A model generated the notes under the pieces. That model worked only from the letters and a program-made list of their open reading frames with translations, ran no database searches and was not told where the DNA came from. DNA of 64,000 bases from an uncultured Granulosicoccus sp. GTDB lineage: Bacteria > Pseudomonadota > Gammaproteobacteria > Granulosicoccales > Granulosicoccaceae. Position numbers and translations under genes: made by a program. The stretch is from the NCBI GenBank assembly GCA_947499955.1, contig CANMQI010000024.1, forward strand, positions 17,177 through 81,176, read 5' to 3'. This document shows, one piece after another, positions 1-8,824 of this stretch (position 1 is the stretch's first letter; every line of letters starts with the position of its first letter).

Positions 1-467
1 TCCGCCAGACCATTGAGATAGTAGAGGCTCTTGTAGGCAAAATCGGGGCTCTCCAGAGCGTGCTTCTGTGCCTGTATGGCGAAGGCGAGAAAACTGGCAC
101 CGGTACCGACAAAGCTTGCGATCAGCACCGCTGCAGGCAAGGCAAAGGCGGCAGGATCTGCCAGGGCAAAGCCCAACGGAAACACCGCATAGAAGACAAA
201 ATCGAGCGTGATATCCAGATAACCTCCGGCATCGCTCGGCTCGTCGAGTCTGGCCAACTCGCCATCGAGCCCATCTGCCAGACGGTTGAGCAGCAGGAAC
301 AACAGCGCCAGAGCGTTGTGCCCGGTCGCCAACAGCGGCACACAGGCAAGACCTGCCACGAAGCCTGCAACCGTCAGGTGATCAGCCTTCACGCCTCGTC
401 GCTGCAGTTGCCGGGCAGCTCCGCGCAGCGCAGGTTTCAGGCGCGGAACCACGTATTTGTCCAGCAT
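1..467 (-). CDS. ynjF: CDP-alcohol phosphatidyltransferase family protein, YnjF-like (partial, cut by window edge)
   Basis: This gene is cut by the left edge of the window; about 155 N-terminal residues are visible, from the ATG at 467. The protein is a membrane enzyme of the class that moves a phospho-alcohol from a CDP-alcohol onto an acceptor. The diagnostic signature is visible from about residue 65: DGLDGELAR, then a short gap, then GGYLDITLD, which holds the four Asp residues of the CDP-alcohol motif. Hydrophobic helices flank it. It starts 15 bp after the stop of the ATPase gene, so it is the last gene of the same operon. The same order (binding protein, fused permease, ATPase, phosphotransferase) occurs in the E. 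coli ynj cluster, which supports the YnjF call. The substrate is unknown. Confidence 0.85.
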   Translation of the reverse strand, partial: MLDKYVVPRLKPALRGAARQLQRRGVKADHLTVAGFVAGLACVPLLATGHNALALLFLLLNRLADGLDGELARLDEPSDAGGYLDITLDFVFYAVFPLGFALADPAAFALPAAVLIASFVGTGASFLAFAIQAQKHALESPDFAYKSLYYLNGLA

Positions 468-482
468 GTCAGCCCATCCTCA

Positions 483-1115
483 TCAGCTTGCATCCCCCAG
501 ATTCAGAATGTCTGCCTGCGGTGGGATATCCGCCTCGTCATGCGTCACCAGGACCACGGGTAACTGTTTCGCCGAACTCCAGGTGAACTGCCGGATCTGC
601 TCTCGCAAGGTTGCATCGAGACCCGAAAAAGGCTCATCGAGCAGCAAGGCGCAGGGGTCGGACAACAGGGTTCTGATCAGGCTGACCCGAGCACGCTGCC
701 CGCCCGAGAGCGTTGCCGGGTCACGGTTTTCCATGCCCGCCAGTGAGGCCTCGGCCAGTGTCTGGCTGACTCGCTGGTCGCGCTCTTCACGACTGCCACC
801 CCGCAGACCGAAGCGCAGATTATCGCCAACACTCATGTGCGGGAACAGATAATCCTGCTGCAGCATCAATCCCAGACGTCGCTTTTCGGCCGGCAGGCAG
901 GTCAACTCTCGTGGCCCGAGCCAGACCTCGCCCGAGGCGCACAGCTTCGCGTCGATGGTACCAGTGAGCCAGCTCAGCAAACTCGACTTGCCGCAGCCAC
1001 TGGGGCCCATCAGGGCCAGCACCTGCCCCGGTTCCACGGTGAATGACAGGTTCTGTACCAGCCATTTGCCATTGGGCAGCTGCAGGCTCAAGTCTCTAAC
1101 GCAGAGTGCGTGCAT
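483..1115 (-). CDS. ynjD: ABC transporter ATP-binding protein, YnjD-like
   Basis: A cytoplasmic ATPase of 210 residues that powers the importer formed with the permease upstream. All core motifs are present: Walker A GPSGCGKSS (about residue 37), signature LSGGQRARVS (about 138), Walker B ALLLDEPFSG, and the H-loop VTHDEAD near the C-terminus. The length fits a single nucleotide-binding domain and is close to E. coli YnjD. Its ATG overlaps the permease stop codon by one base (TGATG), which suggests translational coupling. Family relatives serve thiamine, iron, sulfate and similar small solutes; the actual ligand cannot be read from the sequence. Confidence 0.92.
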   Translation of the reverse strand: MHALCVRDLSLQLPNGKWLVQNLSFTVEPGQVLALMGPSGCGKSSLLSWLTGTIDAKLCASGEVWLGPRELTCLPAEKRRLGLMLQQDYLFPHMSVGDNLRFGLRGGSREERDQRVSQTLAEASLAGMENRDPATLSGGQRARVSLIRTLLSDPCALLLDEPFSGLDATLREQIRQFTWSSAKQLPVVLVTHDEADIPPQADILNLGDAS

Positions 1116-2812
1116 CAGCGGTCAAGGGCTCGTATCGGTGAAGGGGCAGTCTCGCGTGCCACACGGGCATGGCGCCAGACAGGATAGATCAGGGCCAGAA
1201 CAAAGGCCATCAGTGGCAGCAGACTCTGCAACACCGCAAGCGCTGCAATGACGCGCCGATCGACACCGCCAAAACTGGTGACCAGTTCGGTCGCCAGTGT
1301 CGAATGACGCCCCGCTCCCATCAACAGCGTAGGCAGATACTGGGCCACGCTCACGGCCACGGCCACAGCACTGGCCTGGCACAAGGGGCGACGCAGCAGG
1401 GGCAGCCGGATATGCCACAGCACACGCCAGTAACCGGCACCGAGCACCTGCGCGGCATGTCCCCACTGCGGAGCCAGCTCGCGCCAGGCCACCGCCAGAA
1501 TCAGAATCACGTACGGCAGCGTATAGAGCCAGTGGGTATAGACCACGCTCCACCATTGCCCGTCGATGCCCGCCCACAGCGCTACCGCCTGCCAGCCGAA
1601 CAGCAGGCTGACCTGGGGAATGAGCAAGGGCACGAACCAGATGCCATCCAGACGCGGTACGATCGCACGACGCTCGAACTCCAACCAGATGATGGCTGCC
1701 AGCAGCGACAGCACGGTCACGGTGACGGCAATGCCCAGTGTTGTCATGGCCGGCTGCAGCAGCATGTCACCTCGCGATGTCCAGTTGGCCAGCGTCCACT
1801 GACTCGGCAGGGCATCGGGGAAGCGCCAACGGCGCGTGAAACTCCAGATCAACAACAGCAGCAGCGATGACATGCTGGCAATCAGAATCATGACGACAGC
1901 GCCCATCCCGAGGCGACGGAACAACTTCATGCCATGACCACGCTCACCACTTTGCCGACGCCTTGCGGCAACGCGTGCAACCACGCACTCCACTGCCATC
2001 ATGCCGAAAAAACACACGGCCACCAGCACACCCAGCAACACGGCACCGGCCGATGCGGCGGCCCGCGAACCGGGATCGTTCACCAGCGACATCAGCAGCA
2101 CGGCCAACGTCGGCGGATTACCCGGCCCCAGCAGGATCGCCATGTCGACCACCGTGAGGTTGAAGGCAAGGATGATCATCAAGGTCAGCCGAATGCGCGG
2201 ATACAGGCGCGGCAGGATAAGCCGGCTCCAGCACCGTGCCGGTGCATAACCGAGCGTTCGCCCGATGCGCAGGGAGGCCGAGACATTCAGTGCCGACAAT
2301 TGCGACACGGCGGCCAGCAACAGAAAAGGCGTCTCCTTGATGACCAGGCCAATGATCAGCGACCAGCCGACACTGTCCGGCACTACCCAGGACTGCGGCG
2401 GGCGCTCCCAGCCGCTGAGTGCCGGAGAAATCAGACGCACCAGTTCGCCACTGGGAGCCAACAGGAAGATCAGGCCGATGGCCAGGGCGGCATGCGGCAC
2501 CGCCAGCACCGGCGGCATCAGCGCACTCATCCATGACCACCAGCGCGTACCGTGCACACACACCAGTGTAAGCAGGGTCATCGCCAGGATCAGCACCGTG
2601 GAGACGATGCCGGTAAAGACACTGAATGTCAGGGCGGGCAGAAACCGGGGGTCTGCCAGAATCCGGGCGAAACCGTTACCCGGTGCCAGTTCAGGCGTCA
2701 GCCCGACAGCAGGTAACAGCGTGCCGCCCAGGCCCAGTATCACCGGCAACAGGAACAGGCCGATCAGGCACAGCGCCAGAACTCGCTGCCCCCAGCGACT
2801 TGTCACACTCAT
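1115..2812 (-). CDS. ynjC: ABC transporter permease with two fused membrane domains, YnjC-like
   Basis: An inner-membrane permease of 565 residues made of two fused MetI-like halves, each with about six hydrophobic segments. They are joined by a short charged linker near residues 285-300 (QSGERGHGMKLFRR). Each half carries an EAA-type loop for docking the ATPase: LGYAPARCWSRLILPRLYP in the first and LGAGYWRVLWHIRLPLL in the second. One polypeptide therefore supplies both transmembrane domains, as in FbpB- and YnjC-type importers. It lies 48 bp downstream of the binding-protein gene and overlaps the ATPase gene by one base. Orthology to YnjC rests on gene order and fused architecture. Confidence 0.9.
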   Translation of the reverse strand: MSVTSRWGQRVLALCLIGLFLLPVILGLGGTLLPAVGLTPELAPGNGFARILADPRFLPALTFSVFTGIVSTVLILAMTLLTLVCVHGTRWWSWMSALMPPVLAVPHAALAIGLIFLLAPSGELVRLISPALSGWERPPQSWVVPDSVGWSLIIGLVIKETPFLLLAAVSQLSALNVSASLRIGRTLGYAPARCWSRLILPRLYPRIRLTLMIILAFNLTVVDMAILLGPGNPPTLAVLLMSLVNDPGSRAAASAGAVLLGVLVAVCFFGMMAVECVVARVAARRRQSGERGHGMKLFRRLGMGAVVMILIASMSSLLLLLIWSFTRRWRFPDALPSQWTLANWTSRGDMLLQPAMTTLGIAVTVTVLSLLAAIIWLEFERRAIVPRLDGIWFVPLLIPQVSLLFGWQAVALWAGIDGQWWSVVYTHWLYTLPYVILILAVAWRELAPQWGHAAQVLGAGYWRVLWHIRLPLLRRPLCQASAVAVAVSVAQYLPTLLMGAGRHSTLATELVTSFGGVDRRVIAALAVLQSLLPLMAFVLALIYPVWRHARVARETAPSPIRALDR

Positions 2813-2860
2813 GCGGCCGGCTCAGGCATCGACAATACTCGCTGTGTCCTGAAGGCGACT

Positions 2861-4078
2861 CTATTGACCGTAACGTTCCAGCCAGGCAGCTTCCAGCGCC
2901 TGCGCCCAGGACGAATGCGGCTCGGGCAGGATCTTGCCCGCACCAATGGGCAATGCCCAGACACCCAGATCCACCGCGTCGAACAATGCTCGCTCTTCAT
3001 CATCCAGGCGTTGCAAGTCCAGTACCGTCGGCTCCCCCCAGAACTCCGGGTCGGCCTTGCGAGCCTGGGCTTCGGGTGATATCAGGAAATCAGCTACCAC
3101 CATGGCGCCTGCGCTGGCGCTGGCATTCCAGGGAATGGACACGAAATGGGTATTGCCGATGGTGCCATTGTCGAACACATAGGTACGCACCGATTCAGGC
3201 AGCTGCCCACCTCTGACAGCGGCACTGGCCTCATTCGGATTGAAGGAGATCGCGATATCCAGCTCACCATCATCCAGCAACTGGCGGGTCATCTCGCCGC
3301 TGGTCGGCCAGCTCTTGCCGGAGCCACGAAGCAAGGGATGAAGCTCATCAAGATAGGCCCAGAGCGGTGCTGTTATAGCGGCAAGATCCGCCTCCTCGAC
3401 GGGGAGAGATAGTGCTGCCTGCGCATCACTGTCGGTCAGCAGCTCGATCAGCAGCTGCTTGATGAAGGTGGTGCCATGAAAGGCTGGCGGTGCCGGATAG
3501 GCAAATCGCCCATCGTTCCTGACGAATTCCAGTAGTGCCTGTGCCGAGCGTGGCGGCTCGGGCACGGTGTCAGTATCGTGAATGAAGACCAGTTGCGCGC
3601 CCCCCCAGGGAGACTCCAGACCGTCGACCGCTACCGAGAAATCGAATTGCATCGATGCCGAGTCCTTCAGCAGGCGGGCATTCGGCAGATTATCGGCAAA
3701 GCTTCCCCACAGCAGGCCGGCACGCTTGAGGGAGGCGAAATTCTCGCCGTTGATCCACATCAGATCGACATTGCCGTCCTCATTGCGCCCCACCAGTCTT
3801 GCCGCTTCCAGCTGCCCCACCACTTCGGCAATGTCAGCCACCTTGACGTGTTCCAGCGTGACGCCGTAGTCCGCCTTCAGCTGCTTGCCCACCCAGCCCA
3901 GGTAGCCGTTGATGCGATCGCTGCCGCCCCAGGCATTGAAGTACACGGTCTGGCCCCGGGCCTCCTCCAGCACCTCACTCCAGTCGCTGTCAGGCTCGAC
4001 GGCGAACGAGGGAGTGACGCTGGCCAGCAACAGGATACCGGCGGAGAGCTGTACGCCTCTTTTCAGAGGTCGTGGCAT
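2861..4078 (-). CDS. ynjB: Periplasmic substrate-binding protein, YnjB-like
   Basis: A periplasmic solute-binding protein of the YnjB type that feeds the importer encoded next to it. From the ATG at 4078 the protein has 405 residues, close to the family length. It opens with a normal signal peptide: MPRPLKRG, a hydrophobic stretch, then a cleavage site near PSFA-VEP. The body has the expected opening QTVYFNAWGGSDRINGYL. The frame stays open upstream to 4369, and eight 12-bp repeats there (4081-4176) each offer an in-frame ATG or GTG, so the true start is ambiguous. Longer starts would add an Arg-rich MQSR/VQRR extension ahead of the signal peptide. No clear Shine-Dalgarno separates the choices. 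Confidence 0.88.
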   Translation of the reverse strand: MPRPLKRGVQLSAGILLLASVTPSFAVEPDSDWSEVLEEARGQTVYFNAWGGSDRINGYLGWVGKQLKADYGVTLEHVKVADIAEVVGQLEAARLVGRNEDGNVDLMWINGENFASLKRAGLLWGSFADNLPNARLLKDSASMQFDFSVAVDGLESPWGGAQLVFIHDTDTVPEPPRSAQALLEFVRNDGRFAYPAPPAFHGTTFIKQLLIELLTDSDAQAALSLPVEEADLAAITAPLWAYLDELHPLLRGSGKSWPTSGEMTRQLLDDGELDIAISFNPNEASAAVRGGQLPESVRTYVFDNGTIGNTHFVSIPWNASASAGAMVVADFLISPEAQARKADPEFWGEPTVLDLQRLDDEERALFDAVDLGVWALPIGAGKILPEPHSSWAQALEAAWLERYGQ

Positions 4079-4080
4079 CG

Positions 4081-4176
4081 GCGATTGCATCCGAGATTGC
4101 ATCCGCGATTGCATCCGCGATTGCACGCGCCGTTGCACGCGCCGTTGCACGCGCCGTTGCACGCGCTGCTGCACAT
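4081..4176 (-). repeat. Eight 12-bp tandem repeats at the ynjB start, each with an in-frame start codon
   Basis: Eight units of 12 bp run head to tail. Three read GSGATTGCATCC on the plus strand, one is intermediate (GCGATTGCACGC), three read GCCGTTGCACGC, and the last is degenerate. On the ynjB strand the first type encodes Met-Gln-Ser-Arg and the second Val-Gln-Arg-Arg, so almost every unit brings an ATG or GTG in the ynjB frame. Because 12 is a multiple of three, gain or loss of units never breaks the frame. It would change only the number of start codons and the length of a basic N-terminal tail. Confidence 0.9.
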
Positions 4177-4402
4177 GACGCATGATCTGCTGGAACATCC
4201 CGGCTTCACTGGAACGGGGATTGCGTAGCTGATGCTCATCAACAGACGAATCATTGCAATACGGGTCAGGGATCGACATGCGGCAAAGCGCTCCATGGTT
4301 GCTGGGACTATAAGGAAACTGATGCACCGGACAGGTGCAAACCATCAGGCCAGTGCTGCTAACGCTCAATGCGGCGCTATTCTGTCATTAAACAATGGAA
4401 AA

Positions 4403-4501
4403 GGTTCCGGACCGGTTCCAGACTGGTTCCGGACCGGTTCCAGACCGGTTCCAGACCGGTTCCAGACCGGCTCCTGAGGGGTTTCAGACTGGTTACAGGC
4501 G
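4403..4501. repeat. Nine 11-bp tandem repeats upstream of yejA
   Basis: Nine contiguous 11-bp units follow the consensus GGTTCCRGACY. The first six are nearly perfect and the last three degenerate. The array ends about 85 bp before the yejA start, in the divergent promoter region. The unit length is near one helical turn, so identical sequence recurs on almost the same face of the DNA. It contains no start codon and is not part of a gene I would call. Confidence 0.92.
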
Positions 4502-4585
4502 ATCGGGTTCGACTGTCTGCCACCATTCTCTCCTGATTCCTGCTGCTAGACTCGACACAGAAACGATGACCAACATGGATTATCA

Positions 4586-6475
4586 ATGCTCGACATGATC
4601 ATGACATCTTCTTCCGTCCGTGCCGTCACGCGCCTGAGCGCAGCCCTGGTTCTGCTGATGGCTGGCCTCAGTCAGCCCCTGTTCTCGACAGCCCGTGCTG
4701 ACGATCAGACAGGCGAGATCACCCGCGCCTGGAGCATGGCGGAATTCGGGGAACCACTGTACGACGAGAGCATGACGCACTGGCCCTATGTCAATCCGGA
4801 TGCGCCCATAGGCGGCAATATCGTACTGGGTGCCTTCGGCAGTTTCGACAGCCTCAATTCCTACATCCTCAAGGGCGAATACCCCCGCAGTCTCGGACTG
4901 GTCAGCGATACCCTGATGATCGGCTCGGGTGATGAGCTGGCTTCGGCCTACGGTCTGCTGGCCAGCAGTGTCGAATACCCGGCCGACAAGAGCTGGATCA
5001 TCTTCCACCTGCGTCCCGAGGCGCACTTCGACAACGGGTCCCCGATCACAGCGGCGGATATCGAGTTCAGCTTCAAGACCATTCGCGAGCATGGCCGCCC
5101 CTTCCTGAAATCCTTCTACGATGAAGTGGAGAGTGTGGAAGTGCTGGGTGATCACCAGATCAAGTTCAGCTTCAACACGACCGACTCCATGAAACCGCTG
5201 ATGAAGGTTGCCGGCCTGTCGCCCCTGTCGGTCGAGTACTGGAAGGACAAGGACATCAGCAAGACCTACCTGACGCCCGGTCCATCCAGCGGTAGCTACT
5301 ACCTCAGCAATATCGATGCGGGGCGTTCCCTGACCTACAAGCGCGTGGCGGACTACTGGGGCAAGGAGCTGGCCGTGAACAAGGGCCTGGCTAACTTCGA
5401 AACGATCCGCTATGACTATTATCGTGACCTGGAAGTCATGCTGGAGGCGTTCAAGGCCGGGGAAATCGACTTCCGCTCGGAGAACAGTTCCAAACGCTGG
5501 GCAACGGCCTATCAGGTGGAGCAGGTGGACAATGGCGAGATCGTGCTCGATACCCCACCGGACCATACACCGGGAGCCATCCAGGGTTACTTCTTCAATC
5601 TGCGCCGCGAGCCTTTCGACGACCATCGTGTGCGCCAGGCCATCAACCTGCTCTACGATTTCGAAACCATCAAGCGCACGATTCTGTACAACCAGTACGA
5701 ACGCATCAACAGTTACTTCCCCAATTCCGACTATGGCGTATCGGGCGCACCGACCGCCGATGAAATCGCCGTGCTGGAACCGTTTCGTGACCAACTGGCA
5801 CCCGAAGTTCTCACGGAAGAATTTCGCTCGCCCGTCACTGATGGCAGCGGCCGCAACCGCCGGGAGATGCGTCAGGCGCTGGGGCTGTTCAACGAAGCCG
5901 GCTGGACGCTCTCGGATGGCAAGCTGATGAAGAACGGACAGCAGATGAGCATGGAGCTGCTGCTGGTCCAGCCTGATGGTCAGCGTACAGCGGCACCCTT
6001 CATCCAGAACATGAAAAAGGCGGGAATCGATGCCTCCATCCGTATTGTGGACAGCGCCCAGTATCAGGTGCGTGTCGATGACTTCGACTTCGATCTGATC
6101 TCGGTGCGCCTCAATTTCTTCCCGCCCCCCGGACCGGAGCTGCGCTCCTACTACGGCAGCGCTGCCGCCGATGTCCGCGGATCTGCCAACATGGCGGGCA
6201 TCAAGAACCCGGTGGTCGATGCCCTGGTCGAGCAGATCGTGGCCGCCGAGTCACTGGAAAAACTGCAGATAACCACTCGCGCACTGGATCGGGTCTTGCT
6301 GTGGAACCATTACGTCATCCCGCAGTTCTACAACGCTGAACATCGCATTGCCTACTGGAATCGCTTTGGTCAACCCGAGACATTACCCCGATACATCAGT
6401 TACAGCGCATCCGGCTTTCCGACGGGCTGGTGGATCGACCCGGCGCTGGACAACCGACTGGATCTGGATCGTTGA
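4586..6475 (+). CDS. yejA: Peptide ABC transporter substrate-binding protein YejA
   Basis: A periplasmic binding protein (629 residues, SBP family 5) of the YejABEF importer. In enterobacteria that importer takes up peptides, including microcin C. The signal peptide runs to about residue 38, with a cleavage site at ARA-DDQ. The family opening AMSEFG is present as WSMAEFGEPLY, followed by YVNPDAPIGGNI and FDSLNSYILKG, which are characteristic of YejA. The C-terminal part ends with GWWIDP. Three nearby ATGs (4586, 4595, 4601) could start translation; all leave the signal peptide intact. The permease genes follow after a 194-bp gap in which I see no gene. Confidence 0.95.
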   Translation: MLDMIMTSSSVRAVTRLSAALVLLMAGLSQPLFSTARADDQTGEITRAWSMAEFGEPLYDESMTHWPYVNPDAPIGGNIVLGAFGSFDSLNSYILKGEYPRSLGLVSDTLMIGSGDELASAYGLLASSVEYPADKSWIIFHLRPEAHFDNGSPITAADIEFSFKTIREHGRPFLKSFYDEVESVEVLGDHQIKFSFNTTDSMKPLMKVAGLSPLSVEYWKDKDISKTYLTPGPSSGSYYLSNIDAGRSLTYKRVADYWGKELAVNKGLANFETIRYDYYRDLEVMLEAFKAGEIDFRSENSSKRWATAYQVEQVDNGEIVLDTPPDHTPGAIQGYFFNLRREPFDDHRVRQAINLLYDFETIKRTILYNQYERINSYFPNSDYGVSGAPTADEIAVLEPFRDQLAPEVLTEEFRSPVTDGSGRNRREMRQALGLFNEAGWTLSDGKLMKNGQQMSMELLLVQPDGQRTAAPFIQNMKKAGIDASIRIVDSAQYQVRVDDFDFDLISVRLNFFPPPGPELRSYYGSAAADVRGSANMAGIKNPVVDALVEQIVAAESLEKLQITTRALDRVLLWNHYVIPQFYNAEHRIAYWNRFGQPETLPRYISYSASGFPTGWWIDPALDNRLDLDR

Positions 6476-6669
6476 TGCTGACGCTGCGTCCCATACCAGG
6501 CTTGCCCACCGTATGAGATCAGTCCCTGCAGCGCCGCCACTCAGCGGGTCATACCGATGCCTGCGGCCTTGATGGCCTCGGTTCGGCAAGATGAGCGCGG
6601 GTCTCTCGATCCAGAGCCCCAGCACACGGGCGGCGCCAGCGATCGTCTCTCAGAAGTACCTGGCGCCTG

Positions 6670-7779
6670 ATGCTGGCTTATATCTTCAGACGTCTGCTGC
6701 TGATCATCCCCACGCTGCTGGGCATAATGATCATCAATTTCGTGGTCATCCAGTTTGCCCCCGGCGGCCCGGTCGAACAGGTGCTGGCAGAAATGCAGGG
6801 CAATGCGGCCGATGCCACCTCCGCCTTCTCGGGCCAGGCGGGTGATCTGCAGGAAAGCGCACAGGGCGGTGGCAGTCTGCAGTCCGGCCATACCAGCAAG
6901 TATCGAGGCGCTCAGGGTCTTGACCCTGCCATCATCGAGGAAATCGAAAAGCAGTTCGGATTCGACAAGCCGATGCATGAGCGCTTTTTCAACATGCTCT
7001 GGGACTACGCCCGCTTCGACTTCGGCAGCAGCTACTTTCGTGATGAGACCGTGATCAACCTGGTACTGGACAAGATGCCGGTGTCGATCAGCCTGGGTCT
7101 GTGGACCACGCTGTTCGTATATCTGATCTCCATTCCCCTGGGCATTCGCAAGGCTGTCAGGGATGGCTCGACATTCGATGTCTGGAGCAGTGGGGCCATT
7201 GTCATCGGGTATGCCATTCCCAGCTTCCTGTTTGCCATTCTGCTGATCATCCTGTTTGCCGGTGGGCGTTACATGGACGTCTTCCCGCTGCGCGGCCTGA
7301 CCTCCCCGGGCTGGGAGCAGATGAGTACCATCGAACAGATCATCGATTACCTGTGGCACATCACCCTGCCGGTGACCGCCATGGTCATCAGCGGCTTCGC
7401 CAGCCTGACCATGCTGACCAAGAATTCCTTTCTGGACCAGATCGGCATGCAGTATGTCCAGACGGCACGCGCCAAGGGACTGAACGAGAGACAGGTGCTC
7501 TATGGCCATGTCTTTCGCAATGCCATGCTGATCGTCATTGCAGGCTTTCCCAGCGCCTTCATCTCCATCCTGTTTACCGGCTCCATCCTGATCGAGGTGA
7601 TCTTCTCGCTGGATGGGCTGGGTCTGCTGGGCTGGGAGGCGACCATCAACCGGGACTATCCGGTGGTGTTTGCCACGCTGTACTTCTTCACCCTGCTGGG
7701 GCTGATACTGCAACTGGTGGGAGACGTGATGTACCACCTGATCGATCCTCGCATCGATTTTGACAGCCGTGATTTCTGA
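6670..7779 (+). CDS. yejB: Peptide ABC transporter permease YejB
   Basis: The first inner-membrane permease of the Yej importer (369 residues). It starts MLAYIFRRLLLIIPTLLGI, the usual first helix of DppB/OppB-type permeases. A long periplasmic insertion follows (about residues 35-95, Gly/Gln/Ser-rich), typical of YejB rather than DppB. The EAA loop ARAKGLNERQVLYGHVFRNA near residue 270 docks the ATPase. The gene ends one base before the yejE start, so the two are co-translated. It is complete and close to the family length. Confidence 0.95.
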   Translation: MLAYIFRRLLLIIPTLLGIMIINFVVIQFAPGGPVEQVLAEMQGNAADATSAFSGQAGDLQESAQGGGSLQSGHTSKYRGAQGLDPAIIEEIEKQFGFDKPMHERFFNMLWDYARFDFGSSYFRDETVINLVLDKMPVSISLGLWTTLFVYLISIPLGIRKAVRDGSTFDVWSSGAIVIGYAIPSFLFAILLIILFAGGRYMDVFPLRGLTSPGWEQMSTIEQIIDYLWHITLPVTAMVISGFASLTMLTKNSFLDQIGMQYVQTARAKGLNERQVLYGHVFRNAMLIVIAGFPSAFISILFTGSILIEVIFSLDGLGLLGWEATINRDYPVVFATLYFFTLLGLILQLVGDVMYHLIDPRIDFDSRDF

Positions 7780-7780
7780 C

Positions 7781-8824
7781 ATGCGACTCAGCCCCCTCAA
7801 TCAGCGTCGCCTGCAGAGCTTCAAGCGTAATCGACGTGGCTACTGGGCCTTCTGGATCTTCATGCTGCTGTTCATCCTGTCGCTGGGTGCCGAGCTGATT
7901 GCCAATGACAGACCGATTGCCGTGCACTACGACGGCAGCTGGTATTTCCCGGTCTTCACGACCTATCCGGAAACCACCTTCGGTGGTGACCTGGCCTTCG
8001 ATGCCGATTACAGCGATCCGTATATCACGGACCTGATCAAGGAGAAGGGCTCGCTGTACTGGCCACTCATTCCCTTCTCGTATCAGAGCATCGATTTCGA
8101 GCTGAGCACCAGCCCACCCAGTGCGCCGACTGCACGTCACTGGCTGGGGACCGATGACCAGGGACGCGATGTACTGGCGCGCATCATCTACGGCTTTCGG
8201 GTATCGGTGAGTTTCGGTCTGCTGCTGACGCTGTTCAGCACCCTCATCGGTGTGGCTGCCGGTGCGGTACAGGGCTACTTCGGCGGACTGCTGGATCTGC
8301 TGGCACAGCGTTTCATCGAGATCTGGCAGGGTCTGCCGGTGCTGTATCTGCTGATCATCATGGCCAGTGTCATCCAGCCGGGCTTCATATCCTTGCTGGT
8401 TCTGATGACCCTGTTCAGCTGGACATCCCTGGTCGGGGTGGTGCGCGCCGAGTTTCTGCGCGCGCGCAATTTCGAATACATTCGCGCGGCCAAGGCACTG
8501 GGCGTTGGTGATACCGCCATCATGTTCCGACATACCCTGCCCAATGCCATGGTGGCAACGGTGACGTTTCTGCCCTTCATTCTCAGTGGTTCGGTGACCA
8601 CACTCACCGGGCTGGACTTTCTCGGCCTGGGTCTGCCGCCCGGTTCGGCCTCGCTGGGCGAGATGCTGAAGCAGGGACGCGACAATCTGCACGCTCCCTG
8701 GCTGGGCTTGACGGCCTTCATCGTGCTGGCCGTCATGCTGAGCCTGCTGGTCTTCATCGGCGAAGCCGTGCGAGACGCTCTGGACCCGCGCAAGACCTTC
8801 ACAGGCAGTACGAGTCATGACTGA
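7781..8824 (+). CDS. yejE: Peptide ABC transporter permease YejE
   Basis: The second permease of the Yej importer (347 residues), DppC/OppC-type. It opens MRLSPLNQRRLQSFKRNRRGYWAF. It has a large periplasmic segment after the first helix, including the Yej-specific HYDGSWYFPVF. HWLGTDDQGRDVLARIIYG then marks the start of the membrane domain. The EAA loop reads RAAKALGVGDTAIMFRH. I chose the ATG at 7781, one base after the yejB stop; a TTG at 7760 would overlap yejB without need. The last eight bases overlap yejF. Confidence 0.95.
   Translation: MRLSPLNQRRLQSFKRNRRGYWAFWIFMLLFILSLGAELIANDRPIAVHYDGSWYFPVFTTYPETTFGGDLAFDADYSDPYITDLIKEKGSLYWPLIPFSYQSIDFELSTSPPSAPTARHWLGTDDQGRDVLARIIYGFRVSVSFGLLLTLFSTLIGVAAGAVQGYFGGLLDLLAQRFIEIWQGLPVLYLLIIMASVIQPGFISLLVLMTLFSWTSLVGVVRAEFLRARNFEYIRAAKALGVGDTAIMFRHTLPNAMVATVTFLPFILSGSVTTLTGLDFLGLGLPPGSASLGEMLKQGRDNLHAPWLGLTAFIVLAVMLSLLVFIGEAVRDALDPRKTFTGSTSHD

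Larger units (their letters stand above)
4079..4585. promoter_or_regulatory. Divergent intergenic region between ynjB and yejA
   Basis: This 507-bp stretch separates the divergently transcribed ynjB and yejA genes and must contain the promoters of both importers. It holds the 12-bp array (4081-4176), which may be partly coding, and an 11-bp array (4403-4501). Between the arrays I see no convincing gene, hairpin or clear sigma-70 promoter pair. Confidence 0.6.

Noticed and set aside
7760..7780. TTG start for yejE 21 bases upstream
   Set aside because: The ATG at 7781 sits one base after the yejB stop and gives the family N-terminus; the TTG start would overlap yejB without support.
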